A stretch of DNA of 64,000 nucleotides. Origin: Candidatus Heimdallarchaeota archaeon. GTDB lineage: Archaea > Asgardarchaeota > Heimdallarchaeia > JABLTI01. Position 1 is the stretch's first letter, and every line of letters starts with the position of its first letter. The notes under the pieces are model-generated. The model saw only the letters and a program-made list of their open reading frames with translations, did not search any database and had not been told where the DNA came from. Positions 18,760-26,497 of this stretch are shown here, piece after piece. The stretch spans positions 1 through 64,000 of the forward strand of contig JAGXNT010000022.1 in assembly GCA_019894765.1 (NCBI GenBank). Reading direction: 5' to 3'. A program made the position numbers and the translations under genes.

Positions 18760-19005
18760 ATGTCTAAAGAAATAACTTTCATTCTCGCACCAATATGTCC
18801 TAAGTGTGTTAGAATTAAACGGTGGTTGAAGGATCTAGAAGAAACTAATCCTGAAATTAAAATTTCACGATACAATATCGCAACCCAATTTAAAGAAATT
18901 AAGAAATTTAAGATAAAAACAATTCCAACTCTCATTATCGGGGACATAATGTTAGGAGGTTGGATAAAGGAAGAAGAGTTTAGAGTAGCTCTTGAAAAAT
19001 TGTAA
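18760..19005 (+). CDS. Small thioredoxin/glutaredoxin-like protein
   Basis: 81 residues with the redox motif CPKC (after ITFILAPI) and the cis-proline signature TIPTLIIGDIMLGG of the thioredoxin fold. The size is that of glutaredoxin-like archaeal redox proteins. Role probably dithiol-disulfide exchange in the cytoplasm; partner unknown. It is divergent from sdhA. Confidence 0.8.
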   Translation: MSKEITFILAPICPKCVRIKRWLKDLEETNPEIKISRYNIATQFKEIKKFKIKTIPTLIIGDIMLGGWIKEEEFRVALEKL

Positions 19006-19013
19006 TAGAAAAA

Positions 19014-19041
19014 ATGAGCCTTTGTTGTGCTCATTCTTTTA
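19014..19041. terminator. Hairpin between convergent genes
   Basis: A 7-bp stem (AATGAGC / GCTCATT) with a 9-nt loop, flanked by A-run and T-run, between the thioredoxin-like gene and the aldolase gene. It can serve as terminator in both directions. Confidence 0.5.
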
Positions 19042-20004
19042 ATACCTGTCAGCTGAACCTAATACATTTTTGTTTTTGTGAATTAGTAGTTTCTTTAATT
19101 CATCTCGAGCAGGACCTAGATATTTTCGAGGATCAAAAACACCTTTCTGTTCTGCTAGAACCTTTCTTATGATTGCTGTTATGACAAGTCGTCCATCTGA
19201 ATCAATATTAATTTTACATACATTCATTGCTGCAGCTTTTCTTAATTGGTCTTCTGGTACTCCAAGAGCTCCTGAAAGATCTCCGCCATATTGGTTAACC
19301 ATTTCTACATATTCTTGTGGAACAGATGAACTTCCATGTAATACTATTGGAAATCCTGGAAGTCTCTTCTGGATTTCTTCTAAAATATCAAAACGTAAGG
19401 GTGGGATTGGTTGTCCAGGTTTAAATTTGAAAGCACCATGAGAGGTACCAATTGAAATTGCTAAACTGTCACATCCTGTTCTATTAACGAAATCCTCGAC
19501 TTCGTCTGGTTTTGTATAATGAGACTTTTCTGAAGAAACATGTTCTTCAATTCCAGCAAGTACTCCTAATTCAGCTTCCACAGATGCATCAACTTTATGT
19601 GCGTATTCAACTACTTGTTTGGTGATTTTGATGTTTTCATCATAGGGAAGATGACTTCCATCATACATTACAGATGAGAAACCCATATCAACACATGATT
19701 TGCACAAGTCAAATGAATCCCCATGGTCTAAATGCAAAGCCATTGGGATATTTCCACCAAGCTCTTTCATAAATTCAACCGCACCTTCAGCCATGTATCT
19801 GAGTAGTGTTTGATTGGCATATTTCCTAGCTCCTTTTGAAACCTGAAGTATAACTGGAGAGTGAGATTCAACGCATGCTTGAACTATAGCTTGAAGTTGT
19901 TCCATATTATTGAAATTATAAGCTGGAACACCATAACCATTCTCCATAGCGTGCTTGAACATTTCCTTTGTATTGACAAATCCGATTTCTTTATAATGAA
20001 CCAT
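19039..20004 (-). CDS. fba: Class II fructose-bisphosphate aldolase
   Basis: About 321 residues. GVPAYNFNNMEQLQAI, LHLDHGDSFD (catalytic Asp and a zinc His), SVMYDGSHLPYDENI, VEAELG and the late GSSSVPQEYV and INIDSD segments are those of zinc-dependent bacterial-type aldolases. It cleaves fructose 1,6-bisphosphate to the triose phosphates or does the reverse. Most archaea use class I or bifunctional FBPase/aldolase enzymes, so this is likely of bacterial origin. ATG 20004 is chosen over TTG 20013. It follows the flavodoxin-fold gene by 18 bp on the same strand. Confidence 0.92.
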   Translation of the reverse strand: MVHYKEIGFVNTKEMFKHAMENGYGVPAYNFNNMEQLQAIVQACVESHSPVILQVSKGARKYANQTLLRYMAEGAVEFMKELGGNIPMALHLDHGDSFDLCKSCVDMGFSSVMYDGSHLPYDENIKITKQVVEYAHKVDASVEAELGVLAGIEEHVSSEKSHYTKPDEVEDFVNRTGCDSLAISIGTSHGAFKFKPGQPIPPLRFDILEEIQKRLPGFPIVLHGSSSVPQEYVEMVNQYGGDLSGALGVPEDQLRKAAAMNVCKINIDSDGRLVITAIIRKVLAEQKGVFDPRKYLGPARDELKKLLIHKNKNVLGSADRY

Positions 20005-20022
20005 TTTCCACAACTACACCTA

Positions 20023-20610
20023 TTATTTCTGCTTAATTCCTAGCTTCTTTACTCTATTAATATATTGCTCTAATTTTTTCTTTGACTTTCTTCTTATCCT
20101 TCCAAATCGTGTTCTTCTTACTGGGCGTATTCCAGATATTTTTGCTAGTGCCCAAAGTGATTTTGATCCAGGAGACATGAGTAAAAAGTATAGAAGAATG
20201 GTATTATTCATCGTAAAGATTAATCGATAGCTTTTCCCTGTAAGAAAACGATCCCACAATACTTTACCTTTTTGGAATTTGTAAGCAAAACCTGGAACAA
20301 AAACTCTATCAATAAAACCTTTCATGATGGCTGGATAGATATTCCACCAGACAGGATAAATCCAGACAATATGATCCGCCCATTTAATATGTCCTTGAGC
20401 TTTAACTAAATCTAATTCAAGTTTCTGATCTATTTTGTATCCTTTCCGAAGATTTGGATCAAAAGTCAAATCACCAATATTAATTCGCTTAACTTCAGCG
20501 CCTGATTCCTCTGCACCATTAATATATGCATTAGCTAGTGCACCACAAAAGCTTCCTTTATCCGGATGTCCCAAAATTACCAGTATTCTTTTTGCCAATT
20601 TCTGCCCCAA
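20023..20610 (-). CDS. NAD(P)H-quinone oxidoreductase-like flavodoxin-fold protein
   Basis: 195 residues of the Flavodoxin_2 family (NQO/KefF/MdaB type): ILVILGHPDKGSFCGALANA binds the FMN/FAD phosphate, and IVWIYPVWWNIYPAIMKGFIDRVF is the typical flavin-side motif with FAYKF after it. The C-terminus is unusually basic (RRTRFGRIRRKSKKK). It probably does two-electron reduction of quinones or similar. It lies 11 bp downstream of glmS and 18 bp upstream of fba on the same strand, suggesting one operon. Confidence 0.8.
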   Translation of the reverse strand: MGQKLAKRILVILGHPDKGSFCGALANAYINGAEESGAEVKRINIGDLTFDPNLRKGYKIDQKLELDLVKAQGHIKWADHIVWIYPVWWNIYPAIMKGFIDRVFVPGFAYKFQKGKVLWDRFLTGKSYRLIFTMNNTILLYFLLMSPGSKSLWALAKISGIRPVRRTRFGRIRRKSKKKLEQYINRVKKLGIKQK

Positions 20611-20621
20611 TTGGTAATATA

Positions 20622-21578
20622 CTAGTCCACTGTTAAGGTTTTTGAAAGATTTCTTGGGTAGTCTGGATCTATTCCTCTTTCAATAGACATGTATAAGGCA
20701 AGAAGTTGTAAAGGAATCACAGCAAGAATTGGAGAGATTAATTGGGAGGATTTTGGTATTTCGAAGTAATCCCCAGGTCTGACATGTTTATCAAGACCTT
20801 TAATGTGTTCACCAATTACAATTGGTCGTCCATCTCTACATTCGACCTCTGATACATGTGAAGTCACATAGTACTTGTCCTTTGGAGCAACAACATAAAT
20901 AACAGGATAACCATCTTCAACAATGCTTAGTGGGCCATGCTTGAATTCAGAAGAATACATTGCTTCAGCTGAAATATAATTAATTTCCCTAATCTTGAGA
21001 GCACCTTCGAGAGCAACCCCATGAGTTACCCCATACCCAAGCAAAGACATAGCATCTATTTCAGACAGTTCCCTTGCCAATAACTTCGCTTTTTGATCAC
21101 TGTCTTTGATGGTTTTTTCAACCAGTTTTGAGAGGTTGTGGATCTCATCTTTTAAAGATTCAAATTCTTTATCAGAAATAAGTTCCTTTTTATGACCAAT
21201 TCGAGCTGCCAAAATTAAGAATAAAACTACTTGATTCGTATAAGTTTTTGTTGCTGGAACACTGCGTTCAATTCCTGCACCAATGTATGCATAAGCCTCA
21301 GACATTCGTTCTACTGTAGAACCGGGAACATTGATCATTCCTAAAATGTGATAGCCTTTTGGTTTAGCAAAATTAATGGTATTGATAATATCCTTTGTTT
21401 CTCCACTTTGCGAGACACATAAAATTACAGAATTTTTTGAAGGTTGATAATTTTTGAATTCCTCAAAGAATCGTCCACCAATTACTGGAATGGACATTAC
21501 ACCTGCCAAATTATTCAGATAATATGATCCAACGTTGCATGCATTGAAACTTGACCCACATCCTACAAGAAAAGCCAA
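20622..21578 (-). CDS. glmS: GlmS C-terminal isomerase (SIS) part, separated by a frameshift
   Basis: Carries both SIS domains of glucosamine-6-phosphate synthase: FLVGCGSSFNACNVG, CVSQSGETKD, then ALEGALKIREINYISAEAM, SEFKHGPLS and the end NLSKTLTVD. The frame remains open upstream to about 21725 and encodes the normal linker (AVKGEYDYFLTKEIHEQ) but has no start there. The TTG at 21578 lies inside the first SIS strand, so a protein made from it would lack essential residues. Read with the N-terminal part at 21704-22447 this is one glmS gene interrupted by a single-base shift. Confidence 0.85.
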   Translation of the reverse strand: MAFLVGCGSSFNACNVGSYYLNNLAGVMSIPVIGGRFFEEFKNYQPSKNSVILCVSQSGETKDIINTINFAKPKGYHILGMINVPGSTVERMSEAYAYIGAGIERSVPATKTYTNQVVLFLILAARIGHKKELISDKEFESLKDEIHNLSKLVEKTIKDSDQKAKLLARELSEIDAMSLLGYGVTHGVALEGALKIREINYISAEAMYSSEFKHGPLSIVEDGYPVIYVVAPKDKYYVTSHVSEVECRDGRPIVIGEHIKGLDKHVRPGDYFEIPKSSQLISPILAVIPLQLLALYMSIERGIDPDYPRNLSKTLTVD

Positions 21579-21703
21579 ATCGGCTTCAGCTAGCTTGTCA
21601 ACAAGGTCATCTAAAACATCACTTTCTAAACCATACGCTAGTTGCTCTGTTGCTTCAACTTGTTCATGGATTTCCTTTGTTAAAAAGTAATCATATTCCC
21701 CTT

Positions 21704-22447
21704 TTACAGCATCTTCAGCTGAAGATTAGTAATTCGAGGATCTCGCTTTATTTCTTTCCCATTTTTTGCACTAAAGATTCGGTATGAATGAGCTGTAAGT
21801 TCAATTATTTCCCCATCATTCAAAGGCACATATTTGTTTGTTAGAGGGAGGATAGAAGGTAAATCTGATACAACATAATGTTCATCTTCTCCGATTCCGA
21901 CTACTAATGAAGAACCCATTTTTACAGCATAAATTGTATCGGGGGTATCTTTGTGGAAACACACAAAAGCAAAAGCACCCTCCATCTCTTCAATGCCACC
22001 AATAATTCCCTGTATCATATTCTTTTTTTTATCATAGTGTTCTTCAACTGCATGAACACAAATTTCTCCGTCATTTTGACTGATAACTTTGTGACCGTAT
22101 TTCTCTAGATTTTCTTTGCTTTGATAAAAACTTACAATGTTTCCGTTATGAGCCCCCACCATATCTTTATCACAATCAAAGTGAGGTTGGGCATTTAACG
22201 TACTTGGTCGACCAAAAGTGGACCAGCGAAGTTGACCAATTCCAATATTTCCTTTCATCTCATCCAATTTAAGCGATTCAACTACACTTTCTACAGTACC
22301 CATGTCCTTCCTTAAATCGATGTCACCATTTTGATAAGTAGCTAATCCGAGACTGTCATATCCTCGATATTGTAGCCTTCTTGCTATAATCAATAATTTC
22401 TGAGCAATGTCTCCCTCTTTTGCAACAATTCCAAAGATACCACACAT
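21704..22447 (-). CDS. glmS: GlmS N-terminal glutaminase part, ends at a frameshift
   Basis: 247 residues of the N-terminal nucleophile glutamine amidotransferase domain: MCGIFGIV with catalytic Cys2 after Met removal, RRLQYRGYDSLG, GQLRWSTFGRPS, HNGNIVSF and QNDGEICVH. The enzyme turns fructose 6-phosphate and glutamine into glucosamine 6-phosphate for glycans. The frame stops just past the domain at 21704-21706, while the -1 frame continues into the linker and isomerase domains. Confidence 0.88.
   Translation of the reverse strand: MCGIFGIVAKEGDIAQKLLIIARRLQYRGYDSLGLATYQNGDIDLRKDMGTVESVVESLKLDEMKGNIGIGQLRWSTFGRPSTLNAQPHFDCDKDMVGAHNGNIVSFYQSKENLEKYGHKVISQNDGEICVHAVEEHYDKKKNMIQGIIGGIEEMEGAFAFVCFHKDTPDTIYAVKMGSSLVVGIGEDEHYVVSDLPSILPLTNKYVPLNDGEIIELTAHSYRIFSAKNGKEIKRDPRITNLQLKML
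21706..21728 (-). other. Frameshift point within glmS
   Basis: The N-terminal frame ends with TAA at 21704-21706, and the isomerase frame is closed upstream by TAA at 21726-21728, so the shift must lie between. Adding one T near 21716 joins the parts as RITNLSAEDAVKGEYDYF, which fits the family linker. Confidence 0.8.
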
Positions 22448-22560
22448 AACAATTTACTCCTATTGAATCGTTCTAATTCATTACAAAGTCTATATGGCAG
22501 AAAATATAGCTAAATATATTTCTTCCTCTAGATTTGCTATCACTTGAGAATTTCTTTTAC

Positions 22561-23223
22561 TCAAGCAGTTACTACGAATCCACCAAAAATCAATTGAAGA
22601 ATTCCAGCTAGACCAAGTAAAACGATTGAATTTGCTAGAAGAATAGTCACGATTCCTCCTCTTAATAAGAAGGATTTCATACGATAATACTCATCTTCGG
22701 TTAATTCATCCTCAGGATCATAAACATATTCGTCTTCTTCTTCTATTTCGAATTCCGCTTCATCGTCTTCTTCGCCTTCTTCGTACTCTTCATCCTCATC
22801 GTAATAGTACTCGTCTTCATCCTCATTATCTTGTCGAGCTTTGGCTTCTTGTTCTTTTTTTCTGTCCTTGAGTATTTGTCTATAGACTCGTGTTTTTCGA
22901 GTTTCTTGACGTAGCATTTTATATGTAAAGTAATTACGATAAGCCATATCACCAATAACAACCAAAACAAATGTAACAATACCAGGAAGTGCGATAAAAG
23001 CTACAGGGTTGTATTGCTCAGGAAATCCCACGTAATGATCAACTAAAAGGATAATGCCAACATAAATGAGAGCTGGAAGGAACATAAGAATGATTCTTAA
23101 CCATTTAGGCATTCGAACAAGTGGTTGGAATTTTTGTTTGGTTTCCTCTTTCTTATCTACTTCTTCCCCTGAAACAACATCAGAGGTTTCTTCGTTTTCC
23201 TGTGCATTCAATGAGTTCACCAT
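22561..23223 (-). CDS. Membrane protein with acidic cytoplasmic region
   Basis: About 220 residues from ATG 23223 (MVNSLNAQ); the frame extends to 23475 but that part overlaps the promoter of the divergent GTPase gene and does not look coding. Two helices near residues 45-95, then a basic segment (KTRVYRQILKDRKKEQEAKARQ), a very acidic Glu/Asp/Tyr stretch of ~60 residues, and a final helix of ~25 residues. The acidic stretch contains EFEIEEEDE, also found in the TSUP transporter at 11464. Function unknown. Confidence 0.55.
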   Translation of the reverse strand: MVNSLNAQENEETSDVVSGEEVDKKEETKQKFQPLVRMPKWLRIILMFLPALIYVGIILLVDHYVGFPEQYNPVAFIALPGIVTFVLVVIGDMAYRNYFTYKMLRQETRKTRVYRQILKDRKKEQEAKARQDNEDEDEYYYDEDEEYEEGEEDDEAEFEIEEEDEYVYDPEDELTEDEYYRMKSFLLRGGIVTILLANSIVLLGLAGILQLIFGGFVVTA

Positions 23224-23403
23224 AAATACTAATGAATTAAGGGGGGTTTTATCTAAAAGCGTTATCAAATATTTGCTAATACAGGTCTTTTTCACAGCAA
23301 AACCAAATATGTTGATAAAATAATCTTTATCAACTAAAACAGAATTATCCATACCTTGTTCTACGGTTATAGTTATCAAATGCTTAAACGGAGTATAGAT
23401 TAT

Positions 23404-24414
23404 ATGCCAACAATTGGATTTGTAGGGATAGATAATGCTGGGAAAACCACCATTATTGATATCTTTACAAAGCACAAGATTAGCAAGACAATTCCAACGG
23501 TAGGTGTAAATCTAGAACAGGTGTCTTTTTCAGAAATAGATTTTGATCTCAGTATTTTAGATTTAGGTGGTCAAAAGAGCTTCAGATTATTATGGGTCGA
23601 TTATCTTAACACTGTTGATATGGTACTATATGTTATAGACGCGAGTGATCATGAGCGATTAGATGAAGCTCTCAAAGAATTTCAAAACATGCTTATTTTA
23701 ACTGAAGCAAATGATGTTCCTATTCTTGTGTTAATTAATAAAATTGATTTGCCTAATACTTTGAGTGCATTGGAAATTGGTCAGAAATTATCTAAAATTC
23801 GTGAATTATACAAACGTGATTGGAACATTATAGAAACAAGTGCAGTTACAACAAAAGGCATTATTGAAATGTTCAAGTGGACTTATTCTAAACTCACAAA
23901 CAATGAGCTCATTTTAGAGGTTGATTTTACACAAATCGCTGATAAAAAGTACTATAATCCATGTCCCTTACTTTTGAAACTTTCAGATGGGGAATATTGT
24001 ATTAATCATGACAATTTTACACCAGTAAAAGTTGTACCATTGGAAAGAATGTTTTCTCAAGATATGGGTGATCCAGCGCAATTGATTAAGGAAACTATAG
24101 AGGAGTTTGAAAACGTAGGGAGAATGGTTTGTTTCAACAGTATTTTTGTTTCTGATGAAGTTTCGAATATTCATTGTGCTACTGATGCGACAATTGTTGA
24201 AGTTGAGGGATCAACAGCAAGTAGAGATGAATATATTGATTCTTACAATATGATGCATTTAACTGGTGGAAAAATGTGTTCTGAATGTTTGTACAAAATC
24301 CTATTCTCTGCTATAAGACGAAAAATAAAGGCAGGTATGGAACTTAGTATGGATGAAATTGAAAATATTAAAGTTGCTGAAGCTAGAAGAGTCACTGATC
24401 TCAGCAAATGCTAA
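23404..24414 (+). CDS. Arf-like small GTPase with extra C-terminal domain
   Basis: The first ~180 residues are an Arf/Sar-type GTPase: P-loop GIDNAGKTT, switch I threonine in TIPTVGVN, DLGGQKSFR (Walker B and the catalytic-Gln position), NKIDLP and ETSAV. No N-terminal amphipathic helix or myristoylation glycine is present. The next ~155 residues are not part of the GTPase fold and contain repeated Cys and His (CPLLLKLSDGEYC, CFNS, NIHCA, KMCSEC), possibly metal-binding. ATG 23404 is chosen with GGAG ten bases before; ATG 23380 is possible. The stop overlaps the convergent glycogen synthase stop by 4 bp. Likely a cytoplasmic or membrane-associated switch. Confidence 0.85.
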   Translation: MPTIGFVGIDNAGKTTIIDIFTKHKISKTIPTVGVNLEQVSFSEIDFDLSILDLGGQKSFRLLWVDYLNTVDMVLYVIDASDHERLDEALKEFQNMLILTEANDVPILVLINKIDLPNTLSALEIGQKLSKIRELYKRDWNIIETSAVTTKGIIEMFKWTYSKLTNNELILEVDFTQIADKKYYNPCPLLLKLSDGEYCINHDNFTPVKVVPLERMFSQDMGDPAQLIKETIEEFENVGRMVCFNSIFVSDEVSNIHCATDATIVEVEGSTASRDEYIDSYNMMHLTGGKMCSECLYKILFSAIRRKIKAGMELSMDEIENIKVAEARRVTDLSKC

Positions 24415-26297
24415 ACTCGATTTTTATTTAATCTTTTAACTGCTTCATCATAGCTGCTTCTGTATTCTTTGATGATATTTCGCCAACTATATAATTCTGA
24501 GATTTCTCTTGCAGTCATTCGTGCATTTAATATTTCTTCAGTTGATAAATGTGAATGCTTTACAATTATCTTTGCTAAATCAATTGCAGCTTGTTCGTTT
24601 GTTCGTCCTTTTCTATTGAGAACAAAAATTCCATAACTCTCTTCATGTAATTGCTCATTTATTAGGAGGCCAAAACCAGATAAATCAGTTGTTACAGCGG
24701 GAACTCCAAGAGCCAATGCTTCTAAAGGTGTTAATCCGTAAGGCTCATAAGTTGAGGGATAAATCCCCATGTCACAACCTGCAACAGCATCGTAGTAATC
24801 TAATGCTAGTAATTGATCATTTTTTGACAGATAAACAGGATAAAAAATAACTCTTACTGAACTGTCCGGTTTATTCATCAAATCTAGTTTCTTCAATGTC
24901 TGATAAATTGTATCTCGCTCATTTAAATTAAAAGGACAAACAGGCGGATAATCATTTTCGTTTTTACTTTCTTTTGTTTTATTAACAAGTTCAGTGATTT
25001 TTTTCAATTCATTTTTTGAGAAGAAATCATGCATAGTTCGGGATTTCAAATGCTCTTCATATTCTGGTTGAATCTGAGACAACCACTCTTCCATTTTTAT
25101 CACGGGGGTTTGTAAAATCTCTCTTAACTCTCGAGCATGTTCAAAAGCTCTCAGAACATCGGTTTTAATACCAGATACTGGAGCTGGAACCCAGATAAAT
25201 GCAAGAATTTCTTTTTGTTTTTTGCTTGTTCCTAATTCTTCATCTACAAGTTTTAAAGCTTCAAGAAAAACATCTATTCCTTTGTTATGAAATTCATACC
25301 TACCAGAAATGTGAACTACCAACATATTTTCTAAATTTACTGAATAGTAGGGGTTAAAGTATGCTTCAATGAAATGTCCAAGTTTCAATCGAGCTTCTTT
25401 ATGTTTTACAATTAAATCATCTTTCTTTGATAAACCTTCAAGATTAATCCCATTTGGAATAATAAAATCAGCTCTGTGCCCCAGTATTCCTTCTGTTTCC
25501 CGAGCAACAGCCTCTGAGACAGTAATTAAAACATCAGCTTCCATTGCGCAAACAACTTCGATTTGATGTGTTCCCTCAACATGATATTGATAGGCTTTCT
25601 GGGGAGGAATAGTTTCACCTTTCGCTAAAAGGTCATCAAGAATTACATTGATATCCTCTTCTCCCATAGCAATATTTCTACCAAGTTGTGTTGCATGAGT
25701 CATAAAAACTGTTGCAACATCAATATTGTTTCGTTTAAGATAAAGTAAACCTGGACCAGAAATCCATTCATGAAAATGTGTAACTATTCGTTTGTTTTTG
25801 AATCGAGGAGACTCGATTAACTTCGATACTAAAACACCCGCAGCCCAACCAAAAGCTACCATGGGATCAAAGACCTCAGGCATCCATAAAGAATCGATAT
25901 TAAACCAGTTCCAGAGAATTCCCTTGATTTGGTCTATTTTGCGATCGGATTTCCCAGTAACTAAGGGGACATCCAATAGATAAGAAGGATCAACTAGAAT
26001 TGTCTCAACTGCTCCTCCTCCGATCCAACGACCATATTTCACTTCAATGCCTTCAGCTCGCACAGCATTAAAAACATCTTCGAAGTCTTTAGGGGGAGCT
26101 AATTCCTCGAAGTCATTTCGTGCTTTGAAAGCATTGTATAAGCCAATAGTCAAGTAATTACCAGGACTCATCAGACGTTGCATTTCAGGAGCTTTCGATG
26201 CTATGACTGTATAAATCCCACCAATTTTGTTAGCGATTTCATTTGAAACCTCAAAAACAATCTGGCAGTCGAGTGAATCATCCTTATCTTCAGTCAT
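24411..26297 (-). CDS. GT3-type glycogen synthase
   Basis: About 628 residues resembling eukaryotic GYS (family GT3) rather than bacterial GlgA. Support: FEVSNEIANKIGGIYTVIASKA at the N-terminus with the sugar-nucleotide GGIYT loop, THFHEWISGPGLLY, FMTHATQLGRNIA, PNGINLEGL, and late YPSTYEPYGLTPLEALALGVPAVTTD containing the E-x7-E catalytic motif. It transfers glucose from a nucleotide sugar to glycogen. No phosphorylation-site tails like those of animal enzymes are obvious. ATG 26297 is preferred to GTG 26306. Confidence 0.88.
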   Translation of the reverse strand: MTEDKDDSLDCQIVFEVSNEIANKIGGIYTVIASKAPEMQRLMSPGNYLTIGLYNAFKARNDFEELAPPKDFEDVFNAVRAEGIEVKYGRWIGGGAVETILVDPSYLLDVPLVTGKSDRKIDQIKGILWNWFNIDSLWMPEVFDPMVAFGWAAGVLVSKLIESPRFKNKRIVTHFHEWISGPGLLYLKRNNIDVATVFMTHATQLGRNIAMGEEDINVILDDLLAKGETIPPQKAYQYHVEGTHQIEVVCAMEADVLITVSEAVARETEGILGHRADFIIPNGINLEGLSKKDDLIVKHKEARLKLGHFIEAYFNPYYSVNLENMLVVHISGRYEFHNKGIDVFLEALKLVDEELGTSKKQKEILAFIWVPAPVSGIKTDVLRAFEHARELREILQTPVIKMEEWLSQIQPEYEEHLKSRTMHDFFSKNELKKITELVNKTKESKNENDYPPVCPFNLNERDTIYQTLKKLDLMNKPDSSVRVIFYPVYLSKNDQLLALDYYDAVAGCDMGIYPSTYEPYGLTPLEALALGVPAVTTDLSGFGLLINEQLHEESYGIFVLNRKGRTNEQAAIDLAKIIVKHSHLSTEEILNARMTAREISELYSWRNIIKEYRSSYDEAVKRLNKNRV

Positions 26298-26497
26298 AGA
26301 GCTCACATCAGGATTTCAATTGGATTGGGAACACTTAGTTCTATACTAATCGGTTAATCAAATGAGATATAAAAAGAATTGCAAGTGTAAACTAATGAGC
26401 AGTAATTTGAATTATGGAGATAACTTTTTTTAAGCAAAGATAATAGATTTGTCACACTCAAAAAAAAAACAAGATAATTGTTCAGAGGGTAATTTAC

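Noticed and set aside
18714..19034. 106-codon open frame on the minus strand over the thioredoxin-like gene
   Set aside because: The plus-strand frame has the CPKC and TIPTLIIGD motifs; the minus frame has no recognisable features and includes the promoter area.
21706..21728. Programmed -1 frameshifting in glmS
   Set aside because: No slippery heptamer is seen at the junction, and glmS is not known to be recoded, so an error or mutation is more likely.
23224..23475. N-terminal extension of the membrane protein at 22561
   Set aside because: It overlaps the promoter and start of the divergent Arf-like gene, and its residues do not look like a continuation of the membrane protein; ATG 23223 is a better start.
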